Assembly (NCBI GenBank): GCA_000621185.1
Contig: JHYZ01000013.1
Coordinates: 124,001-188,000, forward strand
DNA from: Franconibacter pulveris DSM 19144
GTDB taxonomy: Bacteria; Pseudomonadota; Gammaproteobacteria; Enterobacterales; Enterobacteriaceae
DNA: 64,000 nucleotides
Direction: 5' to 3'
In this document: piece after piece, positions 10,004 through 19,900 of the stretch
Layout: every line of letters starts with the position of its first letter
Position numbering within the stretch: position 1 is the stretch's first letter
The notes under the pieces: model-generated
The model's database searches: none
What the model was told of the DNA's origin: nothing
What the model saw: only the letters and a program-made list of their open reading frames with translations
Position numbers and translations under genes: made by a program

Positions 10004-10380
10004 TACTTTCTCCCGTTGCGCTTAAGCAACGTTTTCATCAGTTGTTGAAAATCCGCGCCCGGGACCGGGGCGGTAGCTTCTTCCGTTACCGCTTTCGGCG
10101 GCAGGGTATGAAGGTGCGTAATCTGGCTTGCCGTCACGCCCAGCACCAACCGGGCGTCTTCGACATCGACAATCACAACCTTTTCGCGGTTGCCGAGGCT
10201 TACGCTGCTGCTGACTTTCAGCTCGCGGTTACCGCCATGCTTCGGTGCAAAGCCAACGCGTTTGGCGACCCACGCCGCCAGTAAAATCACCAGAATGATA
10301 AGCGTTAGCGCGCCGCTCACCTGGATAAGCGATGAGCCAGCGGAGGGCAGAGGCTGGCTAACCGTGGAGGTGGTTTTCAT
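10003..10380 (-). CDS. fliO: Flagellar biosynthesis protein FliO
   Basis: Assembly factor that stabilises FliP during export gate formation. The 125 residues hold one membrane helix (about 22-42) followed by a cytoplasmic domain. FliO is poorly conserved as a family, so position between fliN and fliP is strong support. The start overlaps the end of fliN. Confidence 0.95.
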   Translation of the reverse strand: MKTTSTVSQPLPSAGSSLIQVSGALTLIILVILLAAWVAKRVGFAPKHGGNRELKVSSSVSLGNREKVVIVDVEDARLVLGVTASQITHLHTLPPKAVTEEATAPVPGADFQQLMKTLLKRNGRK

Positions 10381-10841
10381 TACCGGCTCAGACGACGCAT
10401 GCGTTCAGATGGAGTGATGATGTCGGTGATACGCACGCCGTATTTATCGGCGACCACCACCACTTCACCCTGGGCAATCAGATAACCGTTGATCAGAATA
10501 TCCAGCGGCTCGCCGGCCAGGCCATCGAGCGCCACCACGGAACCCTGCGTCAGGCGCAGCAGTTCTTTGATGGTCATCCGGGTGCGGCCCAGCTCCACGG
10601 TGAGCTTCACCGGGATATCCATAATCAGATTGATATCCTGCAGCGCGCCGGTGACGTCGCCGCCTTCCAGCGCGCGAAACACGCTGTCGGCCGCGCTTTT
10701 TCCGGCGGTTTTTTGCTCGCTAAGCGCATCGGCCCAGAGATCGTCTGCTGAGCCGCCTGCGCTTTTTTGTTCGTTCAATGCGTCAGCCCACAGATCGTCC
10801 ATGCCTGCGTTGTCGTCGGACGGTTTGTTGATGTCACTCAT
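10380..10841 (-). CDS. fliN: Flagellar switch protein FliN with duplicated N-terminal segment
   Basis: C-ring subunit that binds FliM and the FliH export factor and takes part in direction switching. The C-terminal SpoA domain (about 70-153) is nearly identical to E. coli. The protein has 153 residues against 137 in E. coli. The difference is a tandem repeat: residues 15-32 (DDLWADALNEQK...) and 33-50 (DDLWADALSEQK...) are two copies of a segment present once in E. coli. The DNA copies differ at many synonymous sites, so the duplication is not recent or an assembly slip. Start overlaps fliM by 4 bases. Confidence 0.97.
   Translation of the reverse strand: MSDINKPSDDNAGMDDLWADALNEQKSAGGSADDLWADALSEQKTAGKSAADSVFRALEGGDVTGALQDINLIMDIPVKLTVELGRTRMTIKELLRLTQGSVVALDGLAGEPLDILINGYLIAQGEVVVVADKYGVRITDIITPSERMRRLSR
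10692..10799 (-). repeat. Tandem 54-bp duplication inside fliN
   Basis: Two in-frame copies of 54 bases encode DDLWADALNEQKSAGGSA and DDLWADALSEQKTAGKSA. The protein copies are identical at 14 of 18 positions while codons differ, for example CTGTGGGCT against CTCTGGGCC. Confidence 0.9.
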
Positions 10842-11839
10842 TTGGGCTGTTCCTCATTCAGCGAATTCAAAATAGGGTTGATCAAATGTTCAACGCGCAG
10901 CGCGTACTGTCCCTGCACGGTGCCGTACTGGCTGGTCAGTACGGGTACGCCGTCGACATGCGCCAGAATGCGATCCGGTTTATCAATGGGCAGCACATCG
11001 CCCGGTTTAAGCTTCAGAATTTTCGACAACCGCAGCGGGATTTCAGCGAAGTTCGCTATCAGCTCCAGCTCGGAGTGCTGCACCTGGCGCACCAGGGTGT
11101 CGCGCCAGTGCTGGTCTTCCTGACGGGAGTTCTCCAGCGGCGGGTTAACCAGCAGCTCGCGCAGCGGTTCAATCATGCTGAACGGCAAACAGATATTAAA
11201 CTCGCCGGTCAGGTTGCCAATTTCTACGTGGAACGGCGTGTTAACCACGATGTCGTTCGGCGAGGTGGTGATATTGGTAAATTTCACCTGCATCTCCGAA
11301 CGCACATACTCCACATCCAGCGGGTTGATCGCTTTCCACGCGTCGCTGTATGACTCCAGCGCCAGCTTCAGCATGCGCATAATCACGCGCTGTTCGGTAT
11401 GGGTGAATTCACGCCCTTCCACCTTGGTGGGGAAACGGCCGTCGCCGCCGAACAGGTTATCCACTGCGATAAACACGAGGCTTGGAGAGAAAACCACCAG
11501 ACCGGTGCCGCGCAGCGGTTTTAAATGGATAAGGTTGAGGTTCGTCGGCACCGGCAGGTTGCGGGCAAACTCGTGGTAAGGCTGAATGCGAATCGCCCCC
11601 ACAGTGATATCCGGGCTGCGGCGCAGCAGGTTAAACAGCCCCATACGGAACTGGCGGGCGAAACGCTCGTTAATAATCTCCAGCGCCTGCAGGCGCTCGC
11701 GCACGACGCGACGCTGGGTATTAGGATCGTAAGGACGAACGTCGCCATCGCTCGCCGATACCTTCTGTTCGGCGCTTTGTTCGCTGTCGCCGTTTAACAG
11801 CGCGTCGATTTCGGCCTGGGAAAGAATGCTATCGCCCAT
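10838..11839 (-). CDS. fliM: Flagellar motor switch protein FliM
   Basis: C-ring protein that receives phospho-CheY and sets rotation direction. The 333 residues show the N-terminal CheY-binding segment (LSQAEIDALLNG, about 5-16), the CheC-like middle domain with the GGDGRFPTKVEGREFT region and a C-terminal SpoA domain that joins FliN. It overlaps fliN by 4 bases (ATGA) and starts 4 bases after the fliL stop. Confidence 0.98.
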   Translation of the reverse strand: MGDSILSQAEIDALLNGDSEQSAEQKVSASDGDVRPYDPNTQRRVVRERLQALEIINERFARQFRMGLFNLLRRSPDITVGAIRIQPYHEFARNLPVPTNLNLIHLKPLRGTGLVVFSPSLVFIAVDNLFGGDGRFPTKVEGREFTHTEQRVIMRMLKLALESYSDAWKAINPLDVEYVRSEMQVKFTNITTSPNDIVVNTPFHVEIGNLTGEFNICLPFSMIEPLRELLVNPPLENSRQEDQHWRDTLVRQVQHSELELIANFAEIPLRLSKILKLKPGDVLPIDKPDRILAHVDGVPVLTSQYGTVQGQYALRVEHLINPILNSLNEEQPK

Positions 11840-11843
11840 GGGG

Positions 11844-12311
11844 TTACCGCAGAATAAAGGCAGTGTAAAGCACGTCGGTCACCACCTGCTTCGGCTGGCC
11901 GGTCACCAGCGGCGGCGACAGCGTCTCTTTAATGGCGGCTACCAGCTTCTGCTTGCCTTCATCCGTGGCAAGCACGTTGGCGTCCTGACGGGAAAAGAGC
12001 AGCAGCAGGCGGCTGCGCACTTCCGGCAGGTAATCATTAATGCGCTGGCGCGTCGCTTCGTCTTGCAGACGCAGCGTAACGCCGATATAAAGCACGCGGT
12101 CAGCGTCGCCCAGGTTCACCGTAAAGGTGTCGAGCGCAAAGAAGACCGGGGCCGGCGGCGGCTCAGGCTCCGCTTTGGCCGCGCTGGCAGGCTGCTGCTG
12201 CATGCGCCAGTAGCTGTAACCCGCCGTCGCACAGGCGGCGAGAGTGATAAGAACCAGCAACGGGATCCAGATGGAGCGTTTGCGGCTTTTGGTGATAGCG
12301 CTGTCAGTCAT
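11844..12311 (-). CDS. fliL: Flagellar basal body protein FliL
   Basis: Single-pass inner-membrane protein around the stator, supporting motor output and swarming. The 155 residues include a short cytoplasmic N-terminus, a TM helix at about 15-34 and a periplasmic FliL domain. It opens the fliLMNOPQR stretch after a 104-base gap from fliK. Confidence 0.96.
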   Translation of the reverse strand: MTDSAITKSRKRSIWIPLLVLITLAACATAGYSYWRMQQQPASAAKAEPEPPPAPVFFALDTFTVNLGDADRVLYIGVTLRLQDEATRQRINDYLPEVRSRLLLLFSRQDANVLATDEGKQKLVAAIKETLSPPLVTGQPKQVVTDVLYTAFILR

Positions 12312-12415
12312 CAGACTCAGGTTTCCTGTATCGGTACGGCTTATGAGCTAATTATCCTGACCTTGCCTAAAGTCAAAGCCAGGAAAAGACGTGTTTATTC
12401 CCGCTACCTTTTGCG

Positions 12416-13654
12416 TTAGGCAAAGATATCGACCGCATTGTTGCCGCGCGCGGCGGATTGCAGGCTAACGGGCGCCGCGACGGCGTCCTCTTCCGCGCCG
12501 CTAAAGCTAAAGCCACCGCGGGAGCCGGAACCCTGCTGTTGCTGCTGGTTCGCCTGCTGTTGACCGGCGGCGGAACTGTCGCTGCTAATGCTGCTCTGGC
12601 CAAGCTGGATGCCGCTTTCCGCCAGCTGCGCGCGCAGGGTCGGCAACGCCGCTTCCAGCGCCGCGCGCACGTGGCTGTGCGGCGAAACCATCTGCAGCTG
12701 CGCCGTATTGTCGTCAATCTTCAGGCTGATTTGCACCGCGCCCAGATCTTCAGGATGCAGGCGCAGCTCGGCGCTCTGCTGGCCCTGACGGGTAAAGAGC
12801 GTCACATGCTGGCTTACCGACTGCTCCCAGGCGGGCGTGCCGAGCGGTGCGGTAACCTGCGGCGCCGTGCTGCTGGTCGCGGCGCCTGGTGTCTGGGTCG
12901 CGCTGTTCAGCGCGGCGGTGGAAGCGTGGCTAAGCGCGGTAAGCGCATGCGTGCTGTTGCCGTCGTTAACGCTTTTTTCACTGTTCTGCACAGGCGCTAC
13001 GGCATTCGCGGTCGCTGTTTTTACCGCGTCGGCGCTGGCGGCGCTCAGGTTCAGCGGGTCGATGCGCGCATCGCGGCTGCCGTCAGCTTTAGCGGTATCC
13101 GCTTTTACGTCGGCCTTAGCATTGCTGTTCGCAGGCGTAGCGGCAGGCAGCGTGAGCTGAGCTGCGTTGAGCGCGGCAGCGTTAAGGCTAATGGCGTTAT
13201 CCTGCGCTTCGGTTGAGGCTTTCGCCGCCTGCTGGAGCGCCGGCGTTTGCGGCAGCATGGCGAACAGGGCGCTCAGCGCGCTGAGATCGGCATCGCTGAG
13301 CGGCTTTGTGGCATCGTTGTCGCCGCTTTTCTGAAGCCCGCTCAGGGTTTTGCCTTCGGTCAATGCGGCGGTCTCGTCGGCTGCCCCGCCGGGCAGAAGC
13401 TTCGCCATCAGGCTTTCCAGGCTCACATCCGCAGGCAGCGTCGAGGCGTCGAGTCCCGCCGCAAGCGGCGTTTTCGCCTGCGCAGTGAGCTGCGCAAGCG
13501 TAAGGGTTTTGCCGTCGGCAAGCGGCAGTTCACCGCTCAGACGCTCCCCTAACAACGCCAGAAAATTCTGTGCGGCGTCGCCGCCTTTCGCGCCGGATGC
13601 CGCAGTGGCCGCGTCGGCGTCGCCAGTAAGTGCAACGGTGGGCAACGTAATCAT
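12416..13654 (-). CDS. fliK: Hook-length control protein FliK
   Basis: Exported molecular ruler that switches the export gate from hook to filament substrates by contacting FlhB. The protein has 412 residues, somewhat longer than the E. coli protein of about 375. The N-terminal and central parts are Ala/Thr/Asn-rich and variable. The conserved C-terminal domain (about 275-370) carries [20 protein letters not shown] and [13 protein letters not shown], and a Gln-rich stretch follows. Its start overlaps the fliJ stop by 4 bases. Confidence 0.96.
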   Translation of the reverse strand: MITLPTVALTGDADAATAASGAKGGDAAQNFLALLGERLSGELPLADGKTLTLAQLTAQAKTPLAAGLDASTLPADVSLESLMAKLLPGGAADETAALTEGKTLSGLQKSGDNDATKPLSDADLSALSALFAMLPQTPALQQAAKASTEAQDNAISLNAAALNAAQLTLPAATPANSNAKADVKADTAKADGSRDARIDPLNLSAASADAVKTATANAVAPVQNSEKSVNDGNSTHALTALSHASTAALNSATQTPGAATSSTAPQVTAPLGTPAWEQSVSQHVTLFTRQGQQSAELRLHPEDLGAVQISLKIDDNTAQLQMVSPHSHVRAALEAALPTLRAQLAESGIQLGQSSISSDSSAAGQQQANQQQQQGSGSRGGFSFSGAEEDAVAAPVSLQSAARGNNAVDIFA

Positions 13655-14094
13655 TCGCCTTTCCTCATTGATGCCCGCTGGGCAAATTCATCCATCTTTT
13701 TTTGATCGAGGCGGTTTTCCGCCAGCAACGCGGCGCTGCTCTGCCGCGCCTGCAGGGTTTCCCACGCCTGGAGCCGCTGTTTTTTCTCGCGCCAGAAGTT
13801 CAGCGCTTGCTCGACTTTACTGTTCCACTGGTTGAGCTGTTGGCGATGCTGCTCAATGGCTTTCTCCAGCGTCAGGATAAACTGTTGATAGTTCTGCCAG
13901 CGGTTGCTGGCGATACCCTGGCTCATGTTCTGGTTCAGGCTGTTGCTGTACTCAAGCTGGTAGTTCATCAGCATGGTGAGCTGATCTTCCGCCTGCTTGC
14001 AGCCGCGACGCATTTCGCCAAGGCGCAGCGCCGCGTTTTCGACCTCTTTTTCCGCCAGTTCCTTAAGCGTGTTGAGCGCTCCGTTTTGTTTCAT
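13651..14094 (-). CDS. fliJ: Flagellar export chaperone FliJ
   Basis: Coiled-coil stalk protein of the export ATPase that links FliI to FlhA and recycles chaperones. The 147 residues are almost wholly helical, rich in Gln, Glu, Leu and Arg. It lies 18 bases after fliI and overlaps fliK. Confidence 0.96.
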   Translation of the reverse strand: MKQNGALNTLKELAEKEVENAALRLGEMRRGCKQAEDQLTMLMNYQLEYSNSLNQNMSQGIASNRWQNYQQFILTLEKAIEQHRQQLNQWNSKVEQALNFWREKKQRLQAWETLQARQSSAALLAENRLDQKKMDEFAQRASMRKGE

Positions 14095-14112
14095 TACCGT
14101 CTCCCTTTTTCA

Positions 14113-15483
14113 TCATACCGTCGGGAAAATCAGCTCCAGCGCCTGCAGGGCGTCTTCCACGCCTGAGCGTTCATAAATGCCCTGCTGCAGGAAAGCTTCG
14201 AGCTGCGGCCAGAGCGCAATCGCGCGGTCAAGCTGTGGGTCGCTGCCTTTGGCATAGGCGCCCACGCTTACCAGGTCGCGGTTGCGCTGGAAGCTGGAAA
14301 GCAATTGTTTAAACGTGCGAACCCGCGCGTAATGCTGCTCGGTAATCAGCGCGGTCATGGCGCGACTGATGGAGGCCTCGATGTCGATAGCCGGGTAGTG
14401 GCCCGCTTCGGCGAGGCGGCGCGACAGCACGATGTGACCATCCAGGATGGCGCGCGCCGAGTCGGCGATAGGATCCTGCTGGTCGTCGCCCTCGGTCAGC
14501 ACGGTATAAAAAGCGGTAATGGAGCCGCCGCCGGAAATACCGTTGCCGGCGCGTTCAACCAGCGCGGGCAGCTTGGCGAACACCGAAGGCGGATAGCCTT
14601 TGGTCGCCGGCGGCTCGCCGATGGCCAGCGCAATTTCACGCTGCGCCATGGCGTAGCGGGTAAGGGAGTCCATAATCAGCAGCACATGCTGGCCGCGATC
14701 GCGGAAATCTTCCGCGATGCGCGTGGCGTAAGCCGCGCCCTGCATGCGCAGCAGCGGGGAAACGTCCGCCGGCGCGGCAATCACCACCGAGCGGGCGCGC
14801 CCTTCGGCGCCGAGAATGTTCTCAATAAAATCTTTGACTTCACGGCCGCGCTCGCCTATCAGCCCAACGACAATCACATCCGCCTGGGTGTAGCGCGCCA
14901 TCATGCCGAGCAGCACCGATTTACCCACGCCGGAACCGGCGAACAAGCCCATACGCTGGCCGCGGCCTACGGTCAGCAGGGCGTTGATGGGGCGTACCCC
15001 GACATCAAGCACATCTTCAATCGGCGTGCGCTGCAGCGGGTTAAAGTGCGGCGTGATAAGCGCGCCGGTGGTGTCAGTGTCCGGGGAGGGGAGGCCGTCA
15101 AGCGGTTTGCCCGCGCCGTCAAGCACGCGTCCCAGCAGCGCCGGGCCGAGCGGCAGTTGTTTGCCGCTTTGCAGCCCGTCGCCGTTACCGGTGCGGGCGT
15201 AAACGCGGGCGCCGGGTAAAATGCCTTCCACCTCTTCCAGCGGCATAAGAAAAAGACGCTGACCGTTAAAGCCAACGACTTCGCTTTCCACTTCCTGCAC
15301 CTGGCCATTATCCTGTCGTTCGATGATGCAGGTGGCGCCGAGCGGAAGTTGCAACCCGGTTGCTTCCAGCACCAGGCCGGTGGCGCGGGTGAGGCGGCCA
15401 TAGCGGCGCACCGGCGGGAGTTGCGCCATGCGCGCCTCGAAGTTATCGAGGGCGTTGAGCCAGCGGGTGAGGCGGGCGGTCAT
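14113..15483 (-). CDS. fliI: Flagellum-specific ATPase FliI
   Basis: Hexameric ATPase related to F1-beta that feeds substrates into the flagellar export gate. The 456 residues have the Walker A motif GSGVGKS, the Walker B strand ending [16 protein letters not shown], and the ATPase signature around [10 protein letters not shown]. Ten further in-frame codons exist upstream, but I start at ATG 15483, which gives the MTARLTRWL start shared with E. coli and the tight TGATG overlap with fliH. Confidence 0.97.
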   Translation of the reverse strand: MTARLTRWLNALDNFEARMAQLPPVRRYGRLTRATGLVLEATGLQLPLGATCIIERQDNGQVQEVESEVVGFNGQRLFLMPLEEVEGILPGARVYARTGNGDGLQSGKQLPLGPALLGRVLDGAGKPLDGLPSPDTDTTGALITPHFNPLQRTPIEDVLDVGVRPINALLTVGRGQRMGLFAGSGVGKSVLLGMMARYTQADVIVVGLIGERGREVKDFIENILGAEGRARSVVIAAPADVSPLLRMQGAAYATRIAEDFRDRGQHVLLIMDSLTRYAMAQREIALAIGEPPATKGYPPSVFAKLPALVERAGNGISGGGSITAFYTVLTEGDDQQDPIADSARAILDGHIVLSRRLAEAGHYPAIDIEASISRAMTALITEQHYARVRTFKQLLSSFQRNRDLVSVGAYAKGSDPQLDRAIALWPQLEAFLQQGIYERSGVEDALQALELIFPTV

Positions 15484-16187
15484 CAGAGCACCCCGGGTGC
15501 GGCGAGACGGCAAAGCTCCTGCCAGCGCGTCGCCACGCTGGCGTCGAGATCGCCTTCGTCAGCCGACACTTTGCAGCCGCCGGGATGCAGCGTCGGATCG
15601 CCGCGCAGCCGCCAGCCGTGCAGGCTGAGGGTCGCGCCCAGCATCTCTTCGACGCGCTGTAAATCATCCGGATGCACGCGCAGCTGCGGCTTGCCGCTGA
15701 ACAGCGGCTCCTGCTGCAGCAGCATCTGGATCTGCTTGATGAGCGCATTATTATCTACGCTGGCCGTATGGCCGATAACCTGGCGGGCGGCTTCCAGCGC
15801 CATCTGCATCAGACGCGAGGCGATAACGCTATCAAGCGCGTCCAGCGTGTGCTGGAATTCGCTGACCAACTGCTGCATGCGGGCATGGTGAGGCGCCTGC
15901 TGCTGGCGCGCCTCCTGAAGGCCTTGCTCCATCCCTTTGGCATATCCTTCCTGGCGGCCCTGTTCAAAGCCCTGATGACGGCCTTCGGCGAGCCCCGCGT
16001 TGTAGCCTTGCTCATGCGCTTGCATCTGCACTGCAGCCAGCGCCTGTTGACGCTGCTGCTCCTGCATAAGGTCGTTGTCGACGGCAGAGGTCTCGTCAGC
16101 TTCAACGAAGCCCGTCATCTCCCTCACGCTGGCAGAAGGCAGCAGATCGTCCGGCATCCACAGTTTCCAGGGAAGCTGATTAGACAT
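15483..16187 (-). CDS. fliH: Flagellar export regulator FliH
   Basis: Peripheral stalk and inhibitor of FliI that docks the ATPase to FliN and FlhA. From ATG 16187 the protein has 234 residues. The N-terminus [15 protein letters not shown] holds the two tryptophans used for docking. A run of GxxxG-type repeats (GYNAGLAEG..., about 65-95) precedes the conserved C-terminal domain ([18 protein letters not shown]). I chose 16187 over 16208 by alignment with E. coli MSDNLPW; it overlaps the fliG end by 8 bases. Confidence 0.96.
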   Translation of the reverse strand: MSNQLPWKLWMPDDLLPSASVREMTGFVEADETSAVDNDLMQEQQRQQALAAVQMQAHEQGYNAGLAEGRHQGFEQGRQEGYAKGMEQGLQEARQQQAPHHARMQQLVSEFQHTLDALDSVIASRLMQMALEAARQVIGHTASVDNNALIKQIQMLLQQEPLFSGKPQLRVHPDDLQRVEEMLGATLSLHGWRLRGDPTLHPGGCKVSADEGDLDASVATRWQELCRLAAPGVL

Positions 16188-17175
16188 AGGTGTCCTCGCC
16201 GCTGCCAATTACCATCTCGCCGGTTTCCGCCAGACGACGGACAATAAGCAGAATGGCTTTCTGTTCGTTTTCTACCTGCGACAGACGTACCGGGCCGCGG
16301 TTGGCGAGGTCGTCGCGCAAAATGTCGGCCGCACGCTGCGACATGTTGCGCAGGAATTTTTCGCGCAGCGGCTGCTCGGCGCCTTTGAGGGCGATAAGCA
16401 GAGATTCCGACTCCACTTCCTGCAGCAGGCGCTGGATGGAGCGGTCGTCCACTTCCACCAGGTTTTCGAACAGGAACATCTCGTCGATAATTTTCTGCGC
16501 CAGTTCGCCGTCGAATTCGCGTACTGCGGTGATAACCGCTTCTTCCTGCTGCGTTTTCATCAGGTTGATAATTTCCGCCGCGGTTCTCACGCCGCCCATC
16601 TTGCTGCGCTTGAGGTTCTGACCGTCGAGCAGGTTGTTGAGCACTTCGGTAAGTTCCGCCAGCGCCGCAGGCTGTACGCCGCCGAAGGTGGCGATACGCA
16701 GCATCACGTCGTGGCGCAGGCGTTCGTCGAACAGCGCGAGAATATCCGCCGCCTGCGAACGCTTGAGGTGCACAAGAATGGTGGCGATGATCTGCGGGTG
16801 CTCGTCGCGAATAAGGTCGGCGGCGCTCTGCGGCTCCATAAAGTTGAGCGTTTCGATACCGCTGGTGGTCTCTTTGGTATCGAGAATATCTTCGAGCAGG
16901 CTCGCCGCGCGCTCTTCGCCCAGCGCTTTGACCAGGACCGAGCGCAGGTAGTCGTTGGCGTTGACGCTGAGCGCGGCGAACTGCTCCGCCTCTTGTTCAA
17001 ACTCCGCCAGCACTTCCGTTAACTGCTTGTTGGAGATCTGCGATAAGTTCGCCATCGCCGCGCTAAGGTGCTGCACTTCGCGCGGGGCGAGGTGTTTGAA
17101 CACCTCCGCCGCGCGGTCTTCGCCGATGGTCATCAGCAGAATGGCGCTTTTTTCGGTTCCGGTCAGATTACTCAT
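16180..17175 (-). CDS. fliG: Flagellar motor switch protein FliG
   Basis: C-ring protein joining the MS ring to the stators; torque is made at its C-terminal domain. The 331 residues show the [10 protein letters not shown] motif of the middle domain, the hinge [11 protein letters not shown] and the C-terminal charged torque helix with [17 protein letters not shown]. It overlaps fliF by 4 bases and fliH by 8. Confidence 0.98.
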   Translation of the reverse strand: MSNLTGTEKSAILLMTIGEDRAAEVFKHLAPREVQHLSAAMANLSQISNKQLTEVLAEFEQEAEQFAALSVNANDYLRSVLVKALGEERAASLLEDILDTKETTSGIETLNFMEPQSAADLIRDEHPQIIATILVHLKRSQAADILALFDERLRHDVMLRIATFGGVQPAALAELTEVLNNLLDGQNLKRSKMGGVRTAAEIINLMKTQQEEAVITAVREFDGELAQKIIDEMFLFENLVEVDDRSIQRLLQEVESESLLIALKGAEQPLREKFLRNMSQRAADILRDDLANRGPVRLSQVENEQKAILLIVRRLAETGEMVIGSGEDTYV

Positions 17176-18860
17176 AGTTCGTTACTCATCCATTGGCGGA
17201 TAACCAGCGCCACTACGCGCGGATCGTTATCGGACATTTCGCGGATGCGCTGGCTCATTACCTCGGCGCTCAGACGCTGGTTAGCGCGGCGTTGCTGGCT
17301 CTGCTCGTCTTTGCTGAGATGAACTTCCACCGCTTCTTCCATCTCTTTACGCTGCTGCTCCATCTCCTGTACCGCTTTGGCCGCTTCGGCGCGGCGCTGG
17401 ATTTGCGGACGCACCGCTTTGCGCCACAGCAGCCAGGCGACAATCAGGACCAGCAGCCAGCGACCTGCGGACAGCATCTGGTCGATAAACGCTTGCTGTT
17501 GCCAGAACGGCAGCTCGCCACCCGTTTCATCCGTTGCGGTAAACGGCGAGTTAACCACGTTGAGGGTGTCGCCACGCTTCTCGGAGAAGCCCATCGCTTC
17601 GCGCGTCAGGTCTTCAATCTGCTTAAGCTGATCGGCTGTCAACGGCAACGGCTTGCCATCCGCCAGCTGGCGGTAGTTCACCACCACAGCGACAGAGAGA
17701 CGCTGGATGTCGCCCACATTCATTTTGGTGTGACGAATCGTGCGGTCCACTTCATAGTTGGTCGTTTCGTCATGCTGAGTGCTGCGCGGGCCGCTGTTCG
17801 CCGCGCTGGTGGTCTGCGTGCGCTGCTGATTGTTCTGGCCGTTTGCCTGCGCGTTGTTCTGCTGCTGCGGTGCATCAATCGGCGCGTTATTCGCCGGGGC
17901 TGGCTGGTTAGAAAGCGCGCCCGGCACGCCGCCAGGATAAGCGCCGCCAACCTGCTCGCTGGTATTAAGCTGGCGGGAGCGTACGGCAGCCTGCGACGGA
18001 TCGCCGTTCGGGTGGTACTGCTCTTCGGTTTGCTCTTTATTGGCGAAATCGAGCTGGGCGGTCACCTGGGCATGCACATTGCCGTTGCCGACAATCGGCC
18101 CGAGGATTGCTTCGATACGGCGCTGGATGCGGCTTTCAACGTCGTTTGCAAACTTAAGCTGCGCGTCGTTGAGATCGCGCCCGGCGGTGTTGGACTGGGT
18201 CAGCAGGTGTCCGCCCTGATCCACAAGCGTCACGTTGCCCGGCGGCAGCCCGGCTACCGCGCTGGAAACCATATGCACTACGGCGCTGATCTGTCCTTCA
18301 TCAAGCGCGCGACCCGGCTCGAGGTTCAAAGTAACAGAAGCGGAAGGCGCTTTTTGTTCACGAACAAAAAGCGAAGGCTTAGGCATGGCCAGGTGCACGC
18401 GGGCGCTCTTTACCGGGCCCAGGGTTTCGATGGTGCGGGCGAGTTCGCCTTCCAGCGCGCGCTGGTAATTGACCTGCTCGCTGAACTGGCTGATGCCGAA
18501 TTTTTCCTGATCAAGCAGCTCAAAGCCCACGGCGCCGCCTTTCGGCAGGCCCTGTTGGGCCAGACGCAGGCGCAGTTCGTGAACGTTTTCAGCCGGCACC
18601 ATGATAGCGCTGCCGTTGTCAGAGAAACGGTAAGGTACATTCATTTGAGTAAGCTGAGTGACGATGGCGCCGCCATCCTGGTCGCTCAGGTTACTGTAAA
18701 GCACACGGTAGTCAGGGCTTTTCGCCCACAGCACCATGGCGACGATAATCGCCACTGCAGCGGCGGCAGCCACCATCAACGGGATTTTAGGGTTAGCGCG
18801 TAAGCGGTTCAGCCATTCGCCGGCTTTATTTTGTGGCGTTTGAGCGGTGGCAGCAGTCAT
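17172..18860 (-). CDS. fliF: Flagellar MS-ring protein FliF
   Basis: Forms the MS ring, the base on which rotor and export gate assemble. The 562 residues have TM1 near 26-46, ring-building motifs in the periplasmic part ([15 protein letters not shown], then [19 protein letters not shown]), TM2 near 453-473 and a C-terminal tail that binds FliG. A Gln/Asn/Pro-rich linker at about 315-350 is longer than in E. coli (552 residues). Transcription is divergent from fliE; the shared 230-base gap should hold both class 2 FlhDC promoters. Confidence 0.98.
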   Translation of the reverse strand: MTAATAQTPQNKAGEWLNRLRANPKIPLMVAAAAAVAIIVAMVLWAKSPDYRVLYSNLSDQDGGAIVTQLTQMNVPYRFSDNGSAIMVPAENVHELRLRLAQQGLPKGGAVGFELLDQEKFGISQFSEQVNYQRALEGELARTIETLGPVKSARVHLAMPKPSLFVREQKAPSASVTLNLEPGRALDEGQISAVVHMVSSAVAGLPPGNVTLVDQGGHLLTQSNTAGRDLNDAQLKFANDVESRIQRRIEAILGPIVGNGNVHAQVTAQLDFANKEQTEEQYHPNGDPSQAAVRSRQLNTSEQVGGAYPGGVPGALSNQPAPANNAPIDAPQQQNNAQANGQNNQQRTQTTSAANSGPRSTQHDETTNYEVDRTIRHTKMNVGDIQRLSVAVVVNYRQLADGKPLPLTADQLKQIEDLTREAMGFSEKRGDTLNVVNSPFTATDETGGELPFWQQQAFIDQMLSAGRWLLVLIVAWLLWRKAVRPQIQRRAEAAKAVQEMEQQRKEMEEAVEVHLSKDEQSQQRRANQRLSAEVMSQRIREMSDNDPRVVALVIRQWMSNEL

Positions 18861-19090
18861 TGCTCACCTCGCGGCTCAGCGTTAACAGAATAAGACGTGT
18901 AATGAAGCAAAACGGACTCCCGGGTCGGCAAGCACGACAAAAGTTCCACAATGATGGCGATGTCATTATTTGCGTTTACAGATTTTTCTATGGGCCAATT
19001 AGCCGGGTTTTTTGCACCTATTTAGCGCCTTTATCTTATTGACAAAGTGTTACGCTTGCCGGCATTCAGATTAATCCTAAGAGGAAGACG

Positions 19091-19402
19091 ATGGCCATTC
19101 AGGGCATTGAAGGCGTGCTCCAGCAGTTGCAGGCAACCGCGCTGACCGCACGCAACGAAGCGACGCAGGGCCCGCAGGGCGTAAGCTTCGCCGGTGAACT
19201 TCAGGCGGCGCTCGGCCGCATCAGCGAAACGCAAAACGTCGCGCGTACGCAGGCGGAAAATTTCGCCTTAGGCAAACCGGGCGTGGCGCTCAACGACGTG
19301 ATGGTGGATTTGCAGAAATCGTCCGTGTCGCTGCAGATGGGGATTCAGGTGCGCAACAAGCTGGTCGCGGCGTACCAGGATATTATGAACATGCAGGTTT
19401 AG
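19091..19402 (+). CDS. fliE: Flagellar hook-basal body adaptor FliE
   Basis: Connects the MS ring and export gate to the rod and is itself exported. The 103 residues match E. coli FliE, with the C-terminal segment [20 protein letters not shown] and the terminal DIMNMQV. AAGAGGAAG lies about 5 bases before the ATG. It is monocistronic and divergent from fliF. An integrase relic starts about 30 bases beyond its stop. Confidence 0.97.
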   Translation: MAIQGIEGVLQQLQATALTARNEATQGPQGVSFAGELQAALGRISETQNVARTQAENFALGKPGVALNDVMVDLQKSSVSLQMGIQVRNKLVAAYQDIMNMQV

Positions 19403-19434
19403 CGGCAATAAGTTTCTGAAATATATTACCTAAT

Positions 19435-19715
19435 CTAATCAGATCCTATTGCATGGGGCATCGGTGGGGCATAGTCAGATAATTTCTGGTTCAGCATTGC
19501 CACCGGCTCCGTATTGTTATCTGCCATCCAGGAACCATACACCTGATAGCCATCCGGGCATTTGCATGTCCCATCTGGCTGGCGATAAAACTAGGGTTAG
19601 CTCCAGCAGTCAACGACCAGCAAGCATAGGTATGCCGTAACTGGTAAGCTTTGCTGTCATGCAGCCAGCGCGGCGCCTCTTCCGCAGAAGTACCTCGTCT
19701 TAAGCCACTGTGCAA
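19435..19715 (-). pseudogene. Phage-type tyrosine integrase relic (intG-like), frameshifted
   Basis: The C-terminal catalytic part of a lambda-type tyrosine recombinase can be read in two frames. From 19715 the frame gives YQLRHTYACWSLTAGANP and IASQMGHANARM, the box II R-H-x-x-R region. A one-base loss near 19550 shifts the frame. In the next frame GYQVYGSWMADNNTEP and LNQKLSDYAPPMPHA continue up to a TAG at 19435-19437. This stretch includes the tyrosine of the VYGSWMADN motif. The N-terminal two thirds are gone. E. coli K-12 has the integrase pseudogene intG at this same place beside fliE. Confidence 0.88.
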
Positions 19716-19900
19716 GCAAGTTTGTTTTCTCCCGACACTGGAAAGACGTTACGAGCAATCGCGCACCGTGTAAGCAGTAATGTTCATCAGCAGATTGCCG
19801 GTATCCGCTCTATTAATTATTTATAATGTGAGTTGCACATTTTAAGGTGACCAGCTTCTGACTAGCTGGCCACCTTTTTATCTAAAATTCGTAGGCGCCG

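Noticed and set aside
14305-15219. A 304-codon open frame antisense to fliI
   Set aside because: Same reason: it lies wholly within a conserved ATPase gene, and its composition is that of a reverse-strand shadow.
17193-18803. A 536-codon open frame antisense to fliF
   Set aside because: It mirrors fliF codon by codon in GC-rich DNA, has no ribosome site and encodes a low-complexity Arg/His-rich chain.
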